From: Helicostylum pulchrum
Lineage: Eukaryota > Mucoromycota > Mucoromycetes > Mucorales > Mucoraceae
Direction of reading: 5' to 3'
Assembly: GCA_025677825.1 (NCBI GenBank)
Contig: JAIXMO010000066.1
Span: forward strand, 1 to 64,000
Length of the DNA: 64,000 nt
Made by a program: the position numbers and the translations under genes. Positions 44,876-54,872 of this stretch are shown one piece after another. The number at the start of each line of letters is the position of its first letter. Position 1 is the stretch's first letter. The notes under the pieces are model-generated. The model had not been told where the DNA came from. It saw only the letters and a program-made list of their open reading frames with translations, and did no database searches.

Positions 44876-45032
44876 GTTGTGAAACTATAACAAGAAAGAA
44901 AGAAAGAAAAAAAAAGGAGTAAAAAAATAGAGAGGAAACAAGTTTTATATACAGGTTTTTGATAAATGTTTATTATAATTATCATACAGTTATATTTATA
45001 CGTTTCAGGTTACGCCCAACAAACTTCATTGT

Positions 45033-46298
45033 TTATAAAAGACGATCTTTATCTTGAGAAGTTAAACGAGAGACTCTGACTCTTGATTTATAATCGTCCC
45101 AAGGGAAATAAGCACCACAGATACGTCTGTGACCAGTAAAGGCACTGCGACCGTGTAATACACGCCAATTATCAAAAGTAACAACACGCCCTGGTGCCAA
45201 TGTATCCCACAACTCGTTCTTGTGTGAGGTTAATAACTTGTTCCACATAAACAAGGCGTCATAGAATTCATCCAGTTGAGTAGAGCTAAGGTGATCCAGA
45301 GTAGATCTATCATCGTTATTATAGCGAATCTGGTAGAGTTCACCATCGGTGCCATGGCTTAAAATAGGATTAGCACGAGGTGTAGGAACGATCAATACAT
45401 TTTCATCACCTGCTGAGTGCGTGGGAATTCGAGTGTTTGACAAAGTACGATACGCGTTAGCAGAGAGATCCTTGAGCTGTTGAGCGACATGGAACCCGTC
45501 TACAAATAAAGAGTCACCGCCTTCTCCCTTAAACTCAAGCTTGTGAAACATTTGCAAGCCTGCTGGCTCGGTAAAATAAGTATTATCGGTATGAGCGCCT
45601 AATGCTAATTGGGTATAGGCCGTATCTGCGTGAGCTAAATCTGCTGTAAATGACCACATGCCTTGGGAATAATGGGTTTCTCTTAAAAAGCATAAGCGAC
45701 GAGCCAGTTTCTCGGTAGCCTCCAGTGTAGTAGGTACGCCCTCCACAAATGAAATACCGTAAGTTTCAAGTTGGTCCAGCCATTGCTTTACACCTTCCTC
45801 GGTATGCATGACAGCTTCGTGTGCAACGGGTGTTAGTTTAAAATCGGCGTCCCATAACTTGGGTTTCTTCCCCTGGAGTGGTTCAGAGGTACGAAGGACA
45901 GGGCTGTAAGAGTGCGTATGTAACCAGTCCCAGCGGTACACGGATCTATGACCGTCAGGCCAAATAACAGACAAGCCTTCGTTAGTACTGTCGACGGCAG
46001 TAGGTTGGATATCTCGAGGAATGCCAAACGTATTGACTAATCTTTGTCTCGTAACGGAATGGTAACATTCTTCACAACGACAATGATCGCGCAACCAAAA
46101 GTGATTGTATACACTGGTCTTTCGTGCATTCCAGTCAAGAAATACTTGTCGGTCGTTGGCAAGACCCGCTCTTTGAGGCACTTGGCCAGTACCTTGTAAC
46201 TGCTTCTTGGCGTTGGGTTTATGGAACCGTGGTACTGACGTAGAGAATAACGCTCTACGCATACAGGTGTTGCTTATAACCTTGCTTATACTTTGCAT
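45033..46298 (-). CDS. Trimethyllysine dioxygenase (carnitine synthesis)
   Basis: Single exon, 421 aa. Fe(II)/2-oxoglutarate oxygenase that hydroxylates N6-trimethyllysine, the first step of carnitine synthesis, usually in mitochondria. The start MQSISKVISNTCMRRALFST is presequence-like. The N-terminal zinc site is intact (HFWLRDHCRCEECYH: C73, C75, C78, H80). Iron ligands are H236 and D238 (GAHTD) and H382 (RVLHGR). LALGAHTDNTYFTEPAGLQ, GGDSLFVDGFHVA, IRYNNDDR and GRVVTFDNWRVLHGRSAFTG favour trimethyllysine dioxygenase over gamma-butyrobetaine dioxygenase, though the ending (GAYFPWDDYKSRVRVSRL) shares features with the latter. GC content is a little higher than in neighbouring genes. Confidence 0.88.
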   Translation of the reverse strand: MQSISKVISNTCMRRALFSTSVPRFHKPNAKKQLQGTGQVPQRAGLANDRQVFLDWNARKTSVYNHFWLRDHCRCEECYHSVTRQRLVNTFGIPRDIQPTAVDSTNEGLSVIWPDGHRSVYRWDWLHTHSYSPVLRTSEPLQGKKPKLWDADFKLTPVAHEAVMHTEEGVKQWLDQLETYGISFVEGVPTTLEATEKLARRLCFLRETHYSQGMWSFTADLAHADTAYTQLALGAHTDNTYFTEPAGLQMFHKLEFKGEGGDSLFVDGFHVAQQLKDLSANAYRTLSNTRIPTHSAGDENVLIVPTPRANPILSHGTDGELYQIRYNNDDRSTLDHLSSTQLDEFYDALFMWNKLLTSHKNELWDTLAPGRVVTFDNWRVLHGRSAFTGHRRICGAYFPWDDYKSRVRVSRLTSQDKDRLL

Positions 46299-47030
46299 TT
46301 TTTATTTTAGTAGTGGAGAAAAATAAATAAAAAATAGAAAGGGCCTGTCTTTTTTTTTAAAAAAGGGGGGGGGGTCCGAGTAATTTTATTTTTCCCAGCA
46401 AACTGGCCCATTTGGTAATATGGTACTATGAACTTTAACTTGTCAATATACCCTTTTTTATATGTGGTTATTAGTCATAAGGATGGCGCTTTATTTCCCA
46501 CAGACAAAAAAAAAAAAAAAAAAACTCTTTTTTGTGGTTAGCGTCATTTGGTAGAAAAAGAAATAACTAAAAGGCATAATTCGTACCCAAGGACATAAAT
46601 GGTTGGTGTAGTGAAAAAAGTAAAAAAAAAAGTGGTACTACCATATTTTGTGTACTCGAAAAATGCCCAATTGACCCAAACTAATGAGTAGCTTGATTCG
46701 AGAATGGTCACACTGTATTTAGTAGCACTTTTGAACTTGGTGGTACATTTCTTGAAAATAAAATGGAGTATTCAACCAATTAAATTCGAACAAAGTTTGA
46801 ACTTACTTTGGAACGCCCTTCGAACTTCAATTGGAAGCTTCATATACGTAAACTATGATTGATATTCAAATCTTTTACATTAATTAGTAAACGGAAAGGC
46901 TTATTTACAACTTCTTACATTAATAAAGAAGCTTAGTTTAGTTTATTAGTCAAAGCAAGTAACGTATAAAAGAATTATAATAGAAAGAAACAGAACCGGC
47001 AGAAAAAAAAACCGACCAAAGACAGCAGCT
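46299..47030. other. Intergenic, 730 bp
   Basis: No gene seen. It contains an A/G homopolymer block (AAAAAA then GGGGGGGGG at 46,360-46,375) and an A-run at 46,506-46,524. The sequence near 46,730-46,850 repeats a GAACTT theme (TTTGAACTTGG, TTTGAACTTAC, TTCGAACTTC), suggesting an old local duplication. Confidence 0.4.
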
Positions 47031-49035
47031 TCACTCCTCTTTTTCATCATCATGCTCTTGTCCTTCATCATCTTCATATTCATCATTATCATCATTATCA
47101 TCAAAAAAATCTTCACATTCATCTTCTTCATTCTCAATAAAGTTGTCAATATAGACATCTGAAATCCAATTATCAATTTTCACCTTTTTTTTCCTACTTG
47201 ATCCATCAACTATTCTTTGCATGGAGTCTTCTTTAATAGTTTGACCTGTTTCATACAATCGACGTAGCTCGGAAACAAGGGACTAATTAGTTTATAAGAA
47301 ATTATTTTAGTTTCATGTTTTTTTATCAAGATTTATTTGCTACTAACCTCTACCAAAGACAGACCATTTATAATCTTCTCTATTCCTGATCTAATATCCT
47401 TTGCAACTGTTGGAAAAGAAAAGGAAAATACATCTTCAATTATATAGAGTTTTCGGTTGACAAGTTTCAGGATATAAATGTGGACATCGAAACCCATTAT
47501 TTGAATTATTGGAAGAAAAACCTTTCTTATATCATTTGCTGAAACAAAAGGAATAGAATTAAGAAAATTATTAAAGTGGCACTTTGAAGCCAAAATAGAC
47601 TTCAACTTATCATCGTAAAGTTTTTATTTGGTAGCTTTCTTAGCTAGTTCACCGGTTAGGCCATCAAGAACTACTTTTTCTTCATTGAAAATTACTAATC
47701 TAAGATCAAGTTTGAAAAGCAATTTTGATGATTTACACAGGGATGTCATTGTGTCGCCCCTTTGAAAATTATAAAATATTAATTAACAAGTGAAATAAAT
47801 ACAATTTACATGATTTGACTTACCAGTGCAATACGATGGACCCATTATCCGAGAAAAAGGTCTCAAAAATAAAGTCCCAGAACTTTATTTGATAATCGGC
47901 TTCACTGTAATTATTTATAGCCTCTTTTCTAAAAATCCAGGGTCTTTCTACATGCATTGATATGCTATGATAATAGTAATAAACTGTTAATAACTTCATT
48001 TGATATTATAAAAAAATTATAGTTACATGTATTCATAAATTTTTTTTATATTCTTTTCTTTAATGGTAAGTTTCTACAACATTCAAAGATTTATTAACTG
48101 AAGAGAATGTGCCCGTCTATAAAAGGGATCTTAGGATAAAGCTTCTTCTCAAATATCTGCTTACGAGCAAAAAAAATACTTTGATTTTTTTCAAAAGAAA
48201 CTGATTGTTTCTATCATCGTATGTAATATCTTTAGAATTAAACTTCTTAAAAATAATACTTTTTATATCATCACTGAAAAATCCATTTGGGATCCGGAAC
48301 TGTTAAAATTACCAGTATAAAGTAACCTTTTCCGTCAAATCAATGACAGATCAAGTAAACATATACATTGTCAAATCAATGACAGTAGACATAAACATTT
48401 TGTCTATATATGGAGTCACCCAATATATAAGACGGCCTTTACATGGAATCACCCTATAGATACGTCTAATATTGAGTTAGATGATAGGCTAGAAAAAACC
48501 CGTTAGTGATAGTGTGTTTATAATAAAAAGGGTTGTTTTAAACTTACGTGACTTGGCATCATTAACTTTAATTCCATCTGTATAATTAGCAATAGCTTCA
48601 CCCAAAGTGACATCAAGACCGGGTATTCTTACATCGATTTCTAAATTAATCTATCATAGTAAATATTAATAGGTAAAATAAATAAATAGATAAATAAAAT
48701 AAGGATAAATTGATTTGACGGAAAAGGTTAAGCTTACTTTATACTGGTAATCTTCTGGGTGGTTATCGTGGTCTTATATATAGAGTGATTCCTTATGTAC
48801 TTTTCTCTTTTATTACTACTACTACTACTATTATTATCATCATCTTCGTTGCTTTCTAAAAGCTGTTATAAATAAATAAAATAAAAAGTATTAAAAGCAC
48901 TTCCACATATATATTTAATTAAAGTGGTTTACGTACCTTTTGCGATTGTTTTATTCTTTTATTAACGGCTTTAGCACTGATTAAAAGGTGGTTATCAGCA
49001 TTTTTAAGTAACTGATTGACATATTCGTCGGACAT
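47031..49035 (-). pseudogene. Lineage-specific hypothetical protein, near-intact copy
   Basis: ATG 49035 opens MSDEYVNQLLKNADNHLL. Exons then give LLESNEDDDNN..., INLEIDVRIPGLDVTLGEAI, an exon ending at 47824 with KFWDFIFETFFSDNGSIV, one starting at 47759 with GDTMTSLCKSSKLLFKLDL, and the last (47282-47031), an Asp/Glu-rich acidic tail. The core block HFNNFLNSIPFVSANDIRK, VFLPIIQIMGFDVHIYIL and SGIEKIINGLSLVE is repeated in the copy at 49.4 kb. A TAA at 47624-47626 interrupts KKATK..KLYDDK in the middle of an otherwise good exon, so this copy is probably dead or needs an unseen splice. The acidic tail suggests a nuclear protein. Function unknown; I believe it belongs to a large mucoralean-specific family, by memory only. 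Confidence 0.55.
48308..48751. repeat. Inverted repeat copying an exon end and its splice donor
   Basis: ATTACCAGTATAAAGTAA followed by CCTTTTCCGTCAAATCAAT stands at 48308-48344. The same sequence with six extra bases (GCTTAA) occurs on the opposite strand at 48709-48751. The right-hand copy is the end of exon 2 and the first bases of intron 2 of the gene read on the minus strand; the left-hand copy lies in its next intron. Beside the left copy, GTCAAATCAATGACAG is repeated directly at 48334-48349 and 48370-48385. Confidence 0.8.
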
Positions 49036-49429
49036 GGTTAGAAATGAAAAGGATGAAGTTATTCAGTAAAGGATAAAGTAAAAGATAAAGTAAAAGATAA
49101 AGTAAACAAGAAGAAAAAAAGTAATATGAAAGTAAAGTGACAACTTTTTCGTTAGCATATGATAAATCTTTGTTACCTGACGAAATAAGGGCGTGATCTT
49201 GAAACATGAAACGCCTTTTTAGATAATCACAACAAAATAAAAAAGCTAACTACGCATCATCGAATAAATACTGTAGATGTTCGGTGAGACAGAGGATGTC
49301 CTTAAGCTGAAGATGAGTCTTCTAGTTTTTTCAATAACTTTAATTACATATTGTAAGTTATCACCCTCTTTTTTATTAATATTATACTGACACTTCTATG
49401 GAAAATGTGTTCAGTTTGGAAACATCCTA

Positions 49430-49830
49430 AAATGCATTTGCTACCAACCTCCACAAGAGATAAGCCATTAATATATTTTTTGATGATGTCGGAAAGTAAA
49501 AGTGAAATATGTCTTCAATGGTGTAAAGACTATGACTAACAAGTCTCATTAGATATATATGGGTATCGAAGCCCATAATTTGGACAATTGGTATAGCGAC
49601 CTTCTTTAAATCATTTTTGGGATATAAAGGGAACATACTTCATAAGATTATTCAAATGGTGTTTTGTTGCTAAAATTGATTTTAGCTTAGCGTCATAGAG
49701 TTTTTTTTGGCGAGCTCTCCTATAACTCCATCGACTACAATTTCTTCTTCATTAGAAATTACTAGTCTGAGGTTTTTTTTTTTTTTTTTTTTTGCGTGGT
49801 GAAGTCATTATATCACCCCTTCAGAAATAT
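49430..49830 (-). pseudogene. Second, truncated copy of the 47-kb family
   Basis: Reading the minus strand, the copy resumes GELAKKKLYDAKLKSILATK (one frame), then FISQK, then NDLKKVAIPIVQIMGFDTH, IYLMRLVSHSLYTIEDIF and HFYFPTSS, with at least two frameshifts. These align block by block with the gene at 47.0-49.0 kb. Its upstream end (about 49,770-49,830) keeps GD-MTSPR and LRLVISNEEEIVVDG but is interrupted by a T-run of about 20 on the plus strand, and it stops where a LINE fragment begins. The orientation is the same as the left copy, so this is a tandem duplication. Not functional. Confidence 0.65.
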
Positions 49831-49834
49831 GATA

Positions 49835-50010
49835 CTGAACTTCCTAAAGAGCTTTCTTTCTCGTACCTTGGTATTCCTATAAAATCAAGTGGTCTAATTG
49901 ATATTAAGACTCTAGTCCAACAAAATATTATTAAAGCCAGTCGTACTATCAACCAACTTGCATCTATTGGCGTCAATCGAGATATGGAGATGGAGCCTGT
50001 CGCAAAAGGA
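49835..50010 (+). mobile_element. Non-LTR retrotransposon (LINE) reverse-transcriptase fragment
   Basis: An open segment reads ELSFSYLGIPIKSSGLIDI, then KTLVQQNIIKASRTINQL and ASIGVNRDM. The F-x-YLGIPI..G..D motif followed by a helix and L..IGVN is the region just after the catalytic core of fungal and other LINE reverse transcriptases, where the old strand of the element hands over to the thumb. The catalytic YADD motif and the endonuclease are missing. A hairpin with a 9-bp stem, AGCTTGTAG / CTACAAGCT (50035-50043 and 50052-50060), follows closely. Confidence 0.6.
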
Positions 50011-50362
50011 TAGAAATAGAAAAGCACCAGTATTAGCTTGTAGCTCTCAGACTACAAGCTTATTACCAGTGTGCATCTCATGATTAAGATATGAGTCTAT
50101 GTAGAGTAGGACAACTAAAGGGGTAGCAAGTTATCTATAGCCGTAGAATGACACGCTTAAGTAGGTATTACTATGAGGATAATTGGAAGTGAAAATTCCA
50201 GCAGTAATAAATAACACACACCCATAGGCATCTCCTAATACGTCTTCAGTTGCACTATTTAGAGGATAGAAGAGGGGGATCGCCTCAGCCGCAATTAATG
50301 TACTCCTCCATTGTCAACACTTCTTCATAAGATACCCGCTTGATAAACCATAATAAAAAACC

Positions 50363-50496
50363 TGTACTTTGGAAGACACCAAAGTAGTAGGACTTTGGAA
50401 AAGACGAAATAGTAGGGCTTCGGAAACTACTAGGTAGTAGGACTTCAGAAAACACCAGGTAGTAGAACTTCGGAAAACGCCAAGTAGTAGAAGACG
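50363..50496. repeat. Minisatellite, about 26-bp unit, about five copies
   Basis: Degenerate head-to-tail units of the form (G)GTAGTAGGACTTCGGAAAA plus 6-8 variable bases (CACCA, CGCCA, GACG). Units begin near 50363, 50383, 50409, 50435 and 50461. Copies differ by 3-6 bases, so the array is not fresh. The flanking 50,014-50,362 and 50,497-50,675 hold no gene. Confidence 0.75.
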
Positions 50497-50675
50497 GTTT
50501 TTTTATGACCAAAAGGAGAGGATCACCAATTTTCTTCCACTTAGATCTTGCACTTAGACGATGTTTAGACGATACATAGCTAAAATATATTTTGCGATTA
50601 TTAGCAGCTAGTGGAATTTTAAATCAATGAACGAAATTTACCTTTTACCTTACTTGAAAAAAGAAGCACTTCAAG

Positions 50676-51713
50676 ATGGAACTGAACTTCGCCATAATTT
50701 TAAAAATTGTTAACATGACTTTACAAGATTTTGACGATACAGAAACAACGTCTACTTTTTTGCCAATTGCTTTAGATCCCGGTAGAAAAAGTGTATTCCA
50801 GGCTACACTTGCCTCTGAAAATGGCCCTAACCAATTCAGAAGATGTACCACCAAAGAGTACTATAATTTTACAGGATCTACCAAGATACAAGCTGAACTA
50901 ACAAGGAAAAAAAAGGAAAACTGGAATTGAAGATCTTGAAATACGTATTCCTACTTCTAAAGCTACCAATATAGATACTTATAAGCTTTATACAAGATAT
51001 ATGTTTACTCATTTGGATGCTTTTTTCAATTTTTACGGCCCGAGTTCAGCCAGGGATAGATTCGTGTTGTACCAGGGAAGGCAAAAGGCGCCTAAGTTGA
51101 TGGTGGACCTGCTAGTGAATGGTGGAAGAAAGTATGACAGAAAGAAACAAAATAAGAAAAAGAAGAAAAAGCAGAAGCAGAAAACCAAAGACTCTAAAAA
51201 GAAAGCTATAACGAATGATGAGAGCTCAAGAAAGAAAAACTCTACAAAGTAATACTAAAAAAATATTTGTCTAAATATACATTAATTATGTTAATATATA
51301 ATCTGTGATGTAGAACCAACAAGTTCTTGTCCGACCAGTTTAACCAATACCAACAAAAGGTACCATTGGTGATCTTCGACGCGGGAATATTTGGCAAAGA
51401 TAACGTAAAGTTAAAGGGAAACCGCTGCGGTGTAACAGATGTGTTCTGGCGCGCGTTGAAGAAGCGTGAAGCTGACGGCGGGTTAATTGCTGTCACAATT
51501 GACGAGTATTTAACGTCTCAAATATGCGGTGCTTGTAATTACAGAACCCTGAAGGATGTTGGTAACAAAGGGAAGAGTTCTCTAGTCTGCGAAACCTGCA
51601 ACAAGATTTGGCAAAGGGATGTAAACGCTGCTAGAAATATGTTGACTATGGTAAGTTCCATTTTTAAGACTAAAGTCGTACCCGTTGCTTTCCAGAGAGC
51701 TACAAGAATCTAA
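50676..51713 (+). pseudogene. Fanzor-like RNA-guided nuclease relic, RuvC and zinc-finger half
   Basis: TnpB-family (OrfB zinc ribbon) protein of the eukaryotic Fanzor type. Similarity starts at VNMTLQDF, followed by the RuvC-I motif IALDPGRKSVF (Asp codon 50775), FRRCTTKEYYNFTGSTK and YMFTHLDAFFNFYGPSSA. VDLLVNGGRKYDRK and a Lys-rich linker follow. A canonical intron (about 51,249-51,313) leads to VPLVIFDAG, the RuvC-II-like Glu in TIDEYLTSQICGAC (Glu codon 51504), the second zinc pair CETC, and RuvC-III RDVNAARN (Asp codon 51618). So the catalytic D-E-D set and all four zinc cysteines are present. Defects: the N-terminal half is missing, and one extra base in A8 (50907-50914) shifts frame before GIEDLEIRIP. 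In this region alone the damage is slight. Confidence 0.75.
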
Positions 51714-52247
51714 TTCAAAGCTCAAATCGCCGTAACAGATACGGTTTGTCTTTCCAAGACTTTAGATTTTATACACGTAATGTATCCAAAATTTATTACA
51801 CTTCACATAATCTGACTTGCCTTTTTTGAAACATAGATCTCTAGGTGTGTAGTGAAAACCTTTATGACGGATAAACAAGTTATTTGCTTTTGCTTAATAA
51901 AAAGTGGTACTTTTTTCAACTCTACCAAAAATTGCATAGTTCACCGATATATGCGGCACGTTTGAATAAAAAGATAGACGTTGTACCGCAACTAAACCCA
52001 CTTTTTTAATAAAAAAAAAATTTCTTCTTAGTGCGCGCAAAGTTGATCCTTTTACGAAAGTTTTTTTTTTCTTTCTCTGCGTCGCAAAAAGGTCTTCAAA
52101 GGGAGGGGTAAAACCGTCACGACCTCACGCGTCATTGGTCCTGTTGACTCTTTTACAGAATTAAGGTGCCGCTATGCAATATTTTTTTTTTCTTTTTTTT
52201 TTTTTTTTTTAACCCCTTTTCCCTTTCATTGTATAAATAATTAAAAC
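51714..52247. other. Intergenic; promoter of the SR protein gene
   Basis: About 530 bp without a gene. T-runs are prominent, including about 30 nt of mostly T (52,181-52,210), just before the start codon of the next gene. Confidence 0.5.
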
Positions 52248-53962
52248 ATGTCTTACTACGGAGGTGATAGAGATCGTGGCGATCGTGACAGAAGTGAAAG
52301 AGGAAATGATAGAACTAGTGGCGAAAGAGGCGCTGAAAGAAGCGGTGGAGCTGGAGGTGATAGAGGAAGACCTAACCCTTGCAGACTTTATGTTGGTAAG
52401 TTTGCCCTTATTTTATTTTACATCATTTTGGTACTCATCATTCAATCTATACTGTATTTCTTTATTGTTATATAGGCAAAGTTAGTCGTTATGTTCGTGA
52501 ACAAGATTTAAAAGATCTTTTCTCTAGATTTGGTAGAATCAGAGATTTAGTTCTTAGAGTAAGCTTTTTTTGTTGTTATTGTTATTATGATTTCAAAAAG
52601 ATGTTAATCTTTTTTTTCTTTTCTTTTATAGGACTTCTATGCTTTTATTGAATATGATGTACGTAATCTTAAGCTTTTTTATATTATTTTATTGTTTCAA
52701 TCTTATTAATTTTTCTTTTTTTCTTTGTTATTAGAATGTCAGAGGTATTTGCTTGCCTTTAATTTATTTAATTTGTTCCTATTTGAAAATTTTTCTCCTA
52801 AACACTCCTCTCTTCTTGTTCTAGATGCTGAAGATGCCTCTAAAGAACTTAACGGTTACAGACTTGAAGATGAAAGATTGATCGTTCAAGTTGCCAACAG
52901 AGCTCGTGATCGCTCTGAACGTGATAACCGTGATAGCCGTGATAACCGCGACACTCGTCGTGATACTCGTGATACTCGTGACAGTCGTGATAGTCGTCGT
53001 GATACTCGTGATACTCGCGATTTTGACAGAAGTGACAGAACCAGAAGAGGTACTGACACTGCTGCTGAACCTGCCAATGATAGGTGTTATAACTGTGGTG
53101 AATTCGGTAAGTCTTTTATACTAATTTAATTCTTGGAACTATTACTGATATTATATTTCGTTTCTAGGACACATGTAAGGGACTTTTAAAATTATTAATT
53201 CATATAAAAGAGAGAGGAAATAAAACGAGTGCGAGAGGGAGAAAAGAAAAAAGAAAGAGAGAGAAAAAGAGATAAAAAGGAGGGGCATATGCTAGTTATT
53301 GCTTACTAACATATTTGTTTTTCTTTATTTTTTTATGTGTACTATAGTGCTAACGAATGGTAAGTCTCTTTAATTAACAAGATCAAGTTCACATTACTAA
53401 ATCTCTATTTCTTTTTCTTTCTAGTCCTTTACCCAAGGGTAGCGGTGAACGCGCCATGAGATTCCAAAAGGGTTGTTGTTTGTAAGTATAGTAACGTAAT
53501 CGAAAGTTAGTCTTGCAGAGTATTAATCTTTTTTTCTGTAGCGAATGTGGTCAATCTGGTCACAGAGCTCGCGATTGCCCGTAAGTTTTTAAAAGAACGT
53601 TTTTTTTTTAGTGAGTTTTTTTTTTTCTTAACGTACTATTTTAAAATTGTAGTGATAGAGCAGAAGGTGGTAGCTCCTCAAGAAGACGCAGATCCCGCTC
53701 TCGTAGTCCTAGACGCTCTCGCAGTCCTCCCAGACGCTCTCGTGGTGGAGACAGACGTTCTCGTAGTCCTGCTAGACGTTCTCGTAGCCCCAGAAGATCA
53801 ATCAGCCCTAAACGTAGACGCTCTGTCAGCGGATCTCGTTCCGGAAGTCCCCGTCGCCGCTCTATTAGCCCCTCTAGCCCAAAGCGTCGCTCGCCTAGTC
53901 CTGCTCCTCGTCGTTCCAACAGTAAAGATTCTGTAGATGTTAATATGGATAGAATGGATTAA
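52248..53962 (+). CDS. SR splicing factor with RRM, two CCHC knuckles and RS domain
   Basis: Ten exons: 52248-52395, 52476-52558, 52632-52658 (27 nt), 52735-52744 (10 nt), 52825-53106, 53168-53174 (7 nt), 53348-53359 (12 nt), 53425-53481, 53542-53580, 53653-53962; 324 aa. N-terminal Arg/Gly/Asp-rich tail; RRM (CRLYVGKVSRYVREQDLKDL, DFYAFIEYDNVRDAEDA); an RD-repeat linker (RDTRDTRDSRDSRRDTRD); zinc knuckles CYNCGEFGHIANEC and CFECGQSGHRARDC; then an RS domain (SRSRSPRRSRSPPRRS). This resembles SRSF7 or plant RSZ proteins. The first knuckle reads correctly only with the 7- and 12-nt exons included, which validates them. It probably regulates splice-site choice, and its own transcript is unusually exon-fragmented. 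Confidence 0.88.
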
Positions 53963-54116
53963 AAAAAAAATAACCAACGAGAAAAAAAAAAGCGATTTCG
54001 AATGACGTAAATAAAAAAAAAAAAAAACTGTCCAGTCAATTTGTTTGTAATCTTTTCCCTTGGAAGAACGCGCGTTTGTTGTTGTTTTTGTTGTTTATTT
54101 CCACACACATTTTAGT

Positions 54117-54872
54117 ATGCCTATTGTTTATTCATTCGCTAATGGAGATGCGCTTTCGAGTGGTCTTAACGAGTTCGTAGAGAAAGTATCTCGTGACGCT
54201 ATTGCAGATCATGGACATCTTTCTATTGCCATTTCAGGTGGTTCATTACCAAAGATCCTTTCAAAGGACTTGGCACATAACAAGAATGTTGACTTTTCCA
54301 AGTGGCATATTTTTTGGGCCGATGAACGTTGTGTTTCTCACACTAATGCCGACTCTAATTATCTCGAAGTAAAGAAATCGCTTTTAGATCATATTCCTCA
54401 AATTCGCCAAGAAAATATTTATGCTATTCATGAAAAATTTGCTAGCGAAAAGGACGCAGAGAGAGCCGCTGTTGACTATGAAGAACAATTAAAGAAATTC
54501 TTCAAGAATCAATTGCCTAGCTTTGATTTGCTCTTGTTGGGTATGGGCCCCGACGGTCACTGTTGTTCATTGTTCCCTGGTCATCCTTTACTCGAAGAGA
54601 AGAAGCGTCTTGTAGCTCCCATCTTTGATTCACCAAAGCCTCCCCCAGAGAGAATTACTTTGACTTATCCTGTTGTAAATAACTCTAAATTAGTTGTATT
54701 CGTCACTGCTGGTGATGGTAAGAAGGATATGGTGCAGCAAATTATTGAGCAACCTGAAATGGATTTACCCTGTCAAAGAGTAAAGCCTACAAACGGGCAA
54801 GTTTATTGGTTTATTGATCATGCTGCCGCTGCTAAATTAAGAAAAGAATCTTGTTCAAAATATAAATTGTAA
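54117..54872 (+). CDS. 6-phosphogluconolactonase
   Basis: Single exon, 251 aa. Second step of the oxidative pentose phosphate pathway (6-phosphogluconolactone hydrolysis), cytosolic. Motifs: LSIAISGGSLPKIL, WHIF-WADERCVSHTNADSNY (family WxDER.V......SN), LLLLGMGPDGHCCSLFPGHP and the PPERITLTYPVVNNSK substrate loop. Length is standard. Start ATG 54117 matches the usual N-terminus; an upstream in-frame ATG would add a hydrophobic, non-conserved leader. The gene follows the SR protein by 154 bp on the same strand. Confidence 0.93.
   Translation: MPIVYSFANGDALSSGLNEFVEKVSRDAIADHGHLSIAISGGSLPKILSKDLAHNKNVDFSKWHIFWADERCVSHTNADSNYLEVKKSLLDHIPQIRQENIYAIHEKFASEKDAERAAVDYEEQLKKFFKNQLPSFDLLLLGMGPDGHCCSLFPGHPLLEEKKRLVAPIFDSPKPPPERITLTYPVVNNSKLVVFVTAGDGKKDMVQQIIEQPEMDLPCQRVKPTNGQVYWFIDHAAAAKLRKESCSKYKL

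Noticed and set aside
50363..50496. CRISPR-like array
   Set aside because: Units are contiguous and degenerate without unique spacers; a eukaryotic minisatellite.
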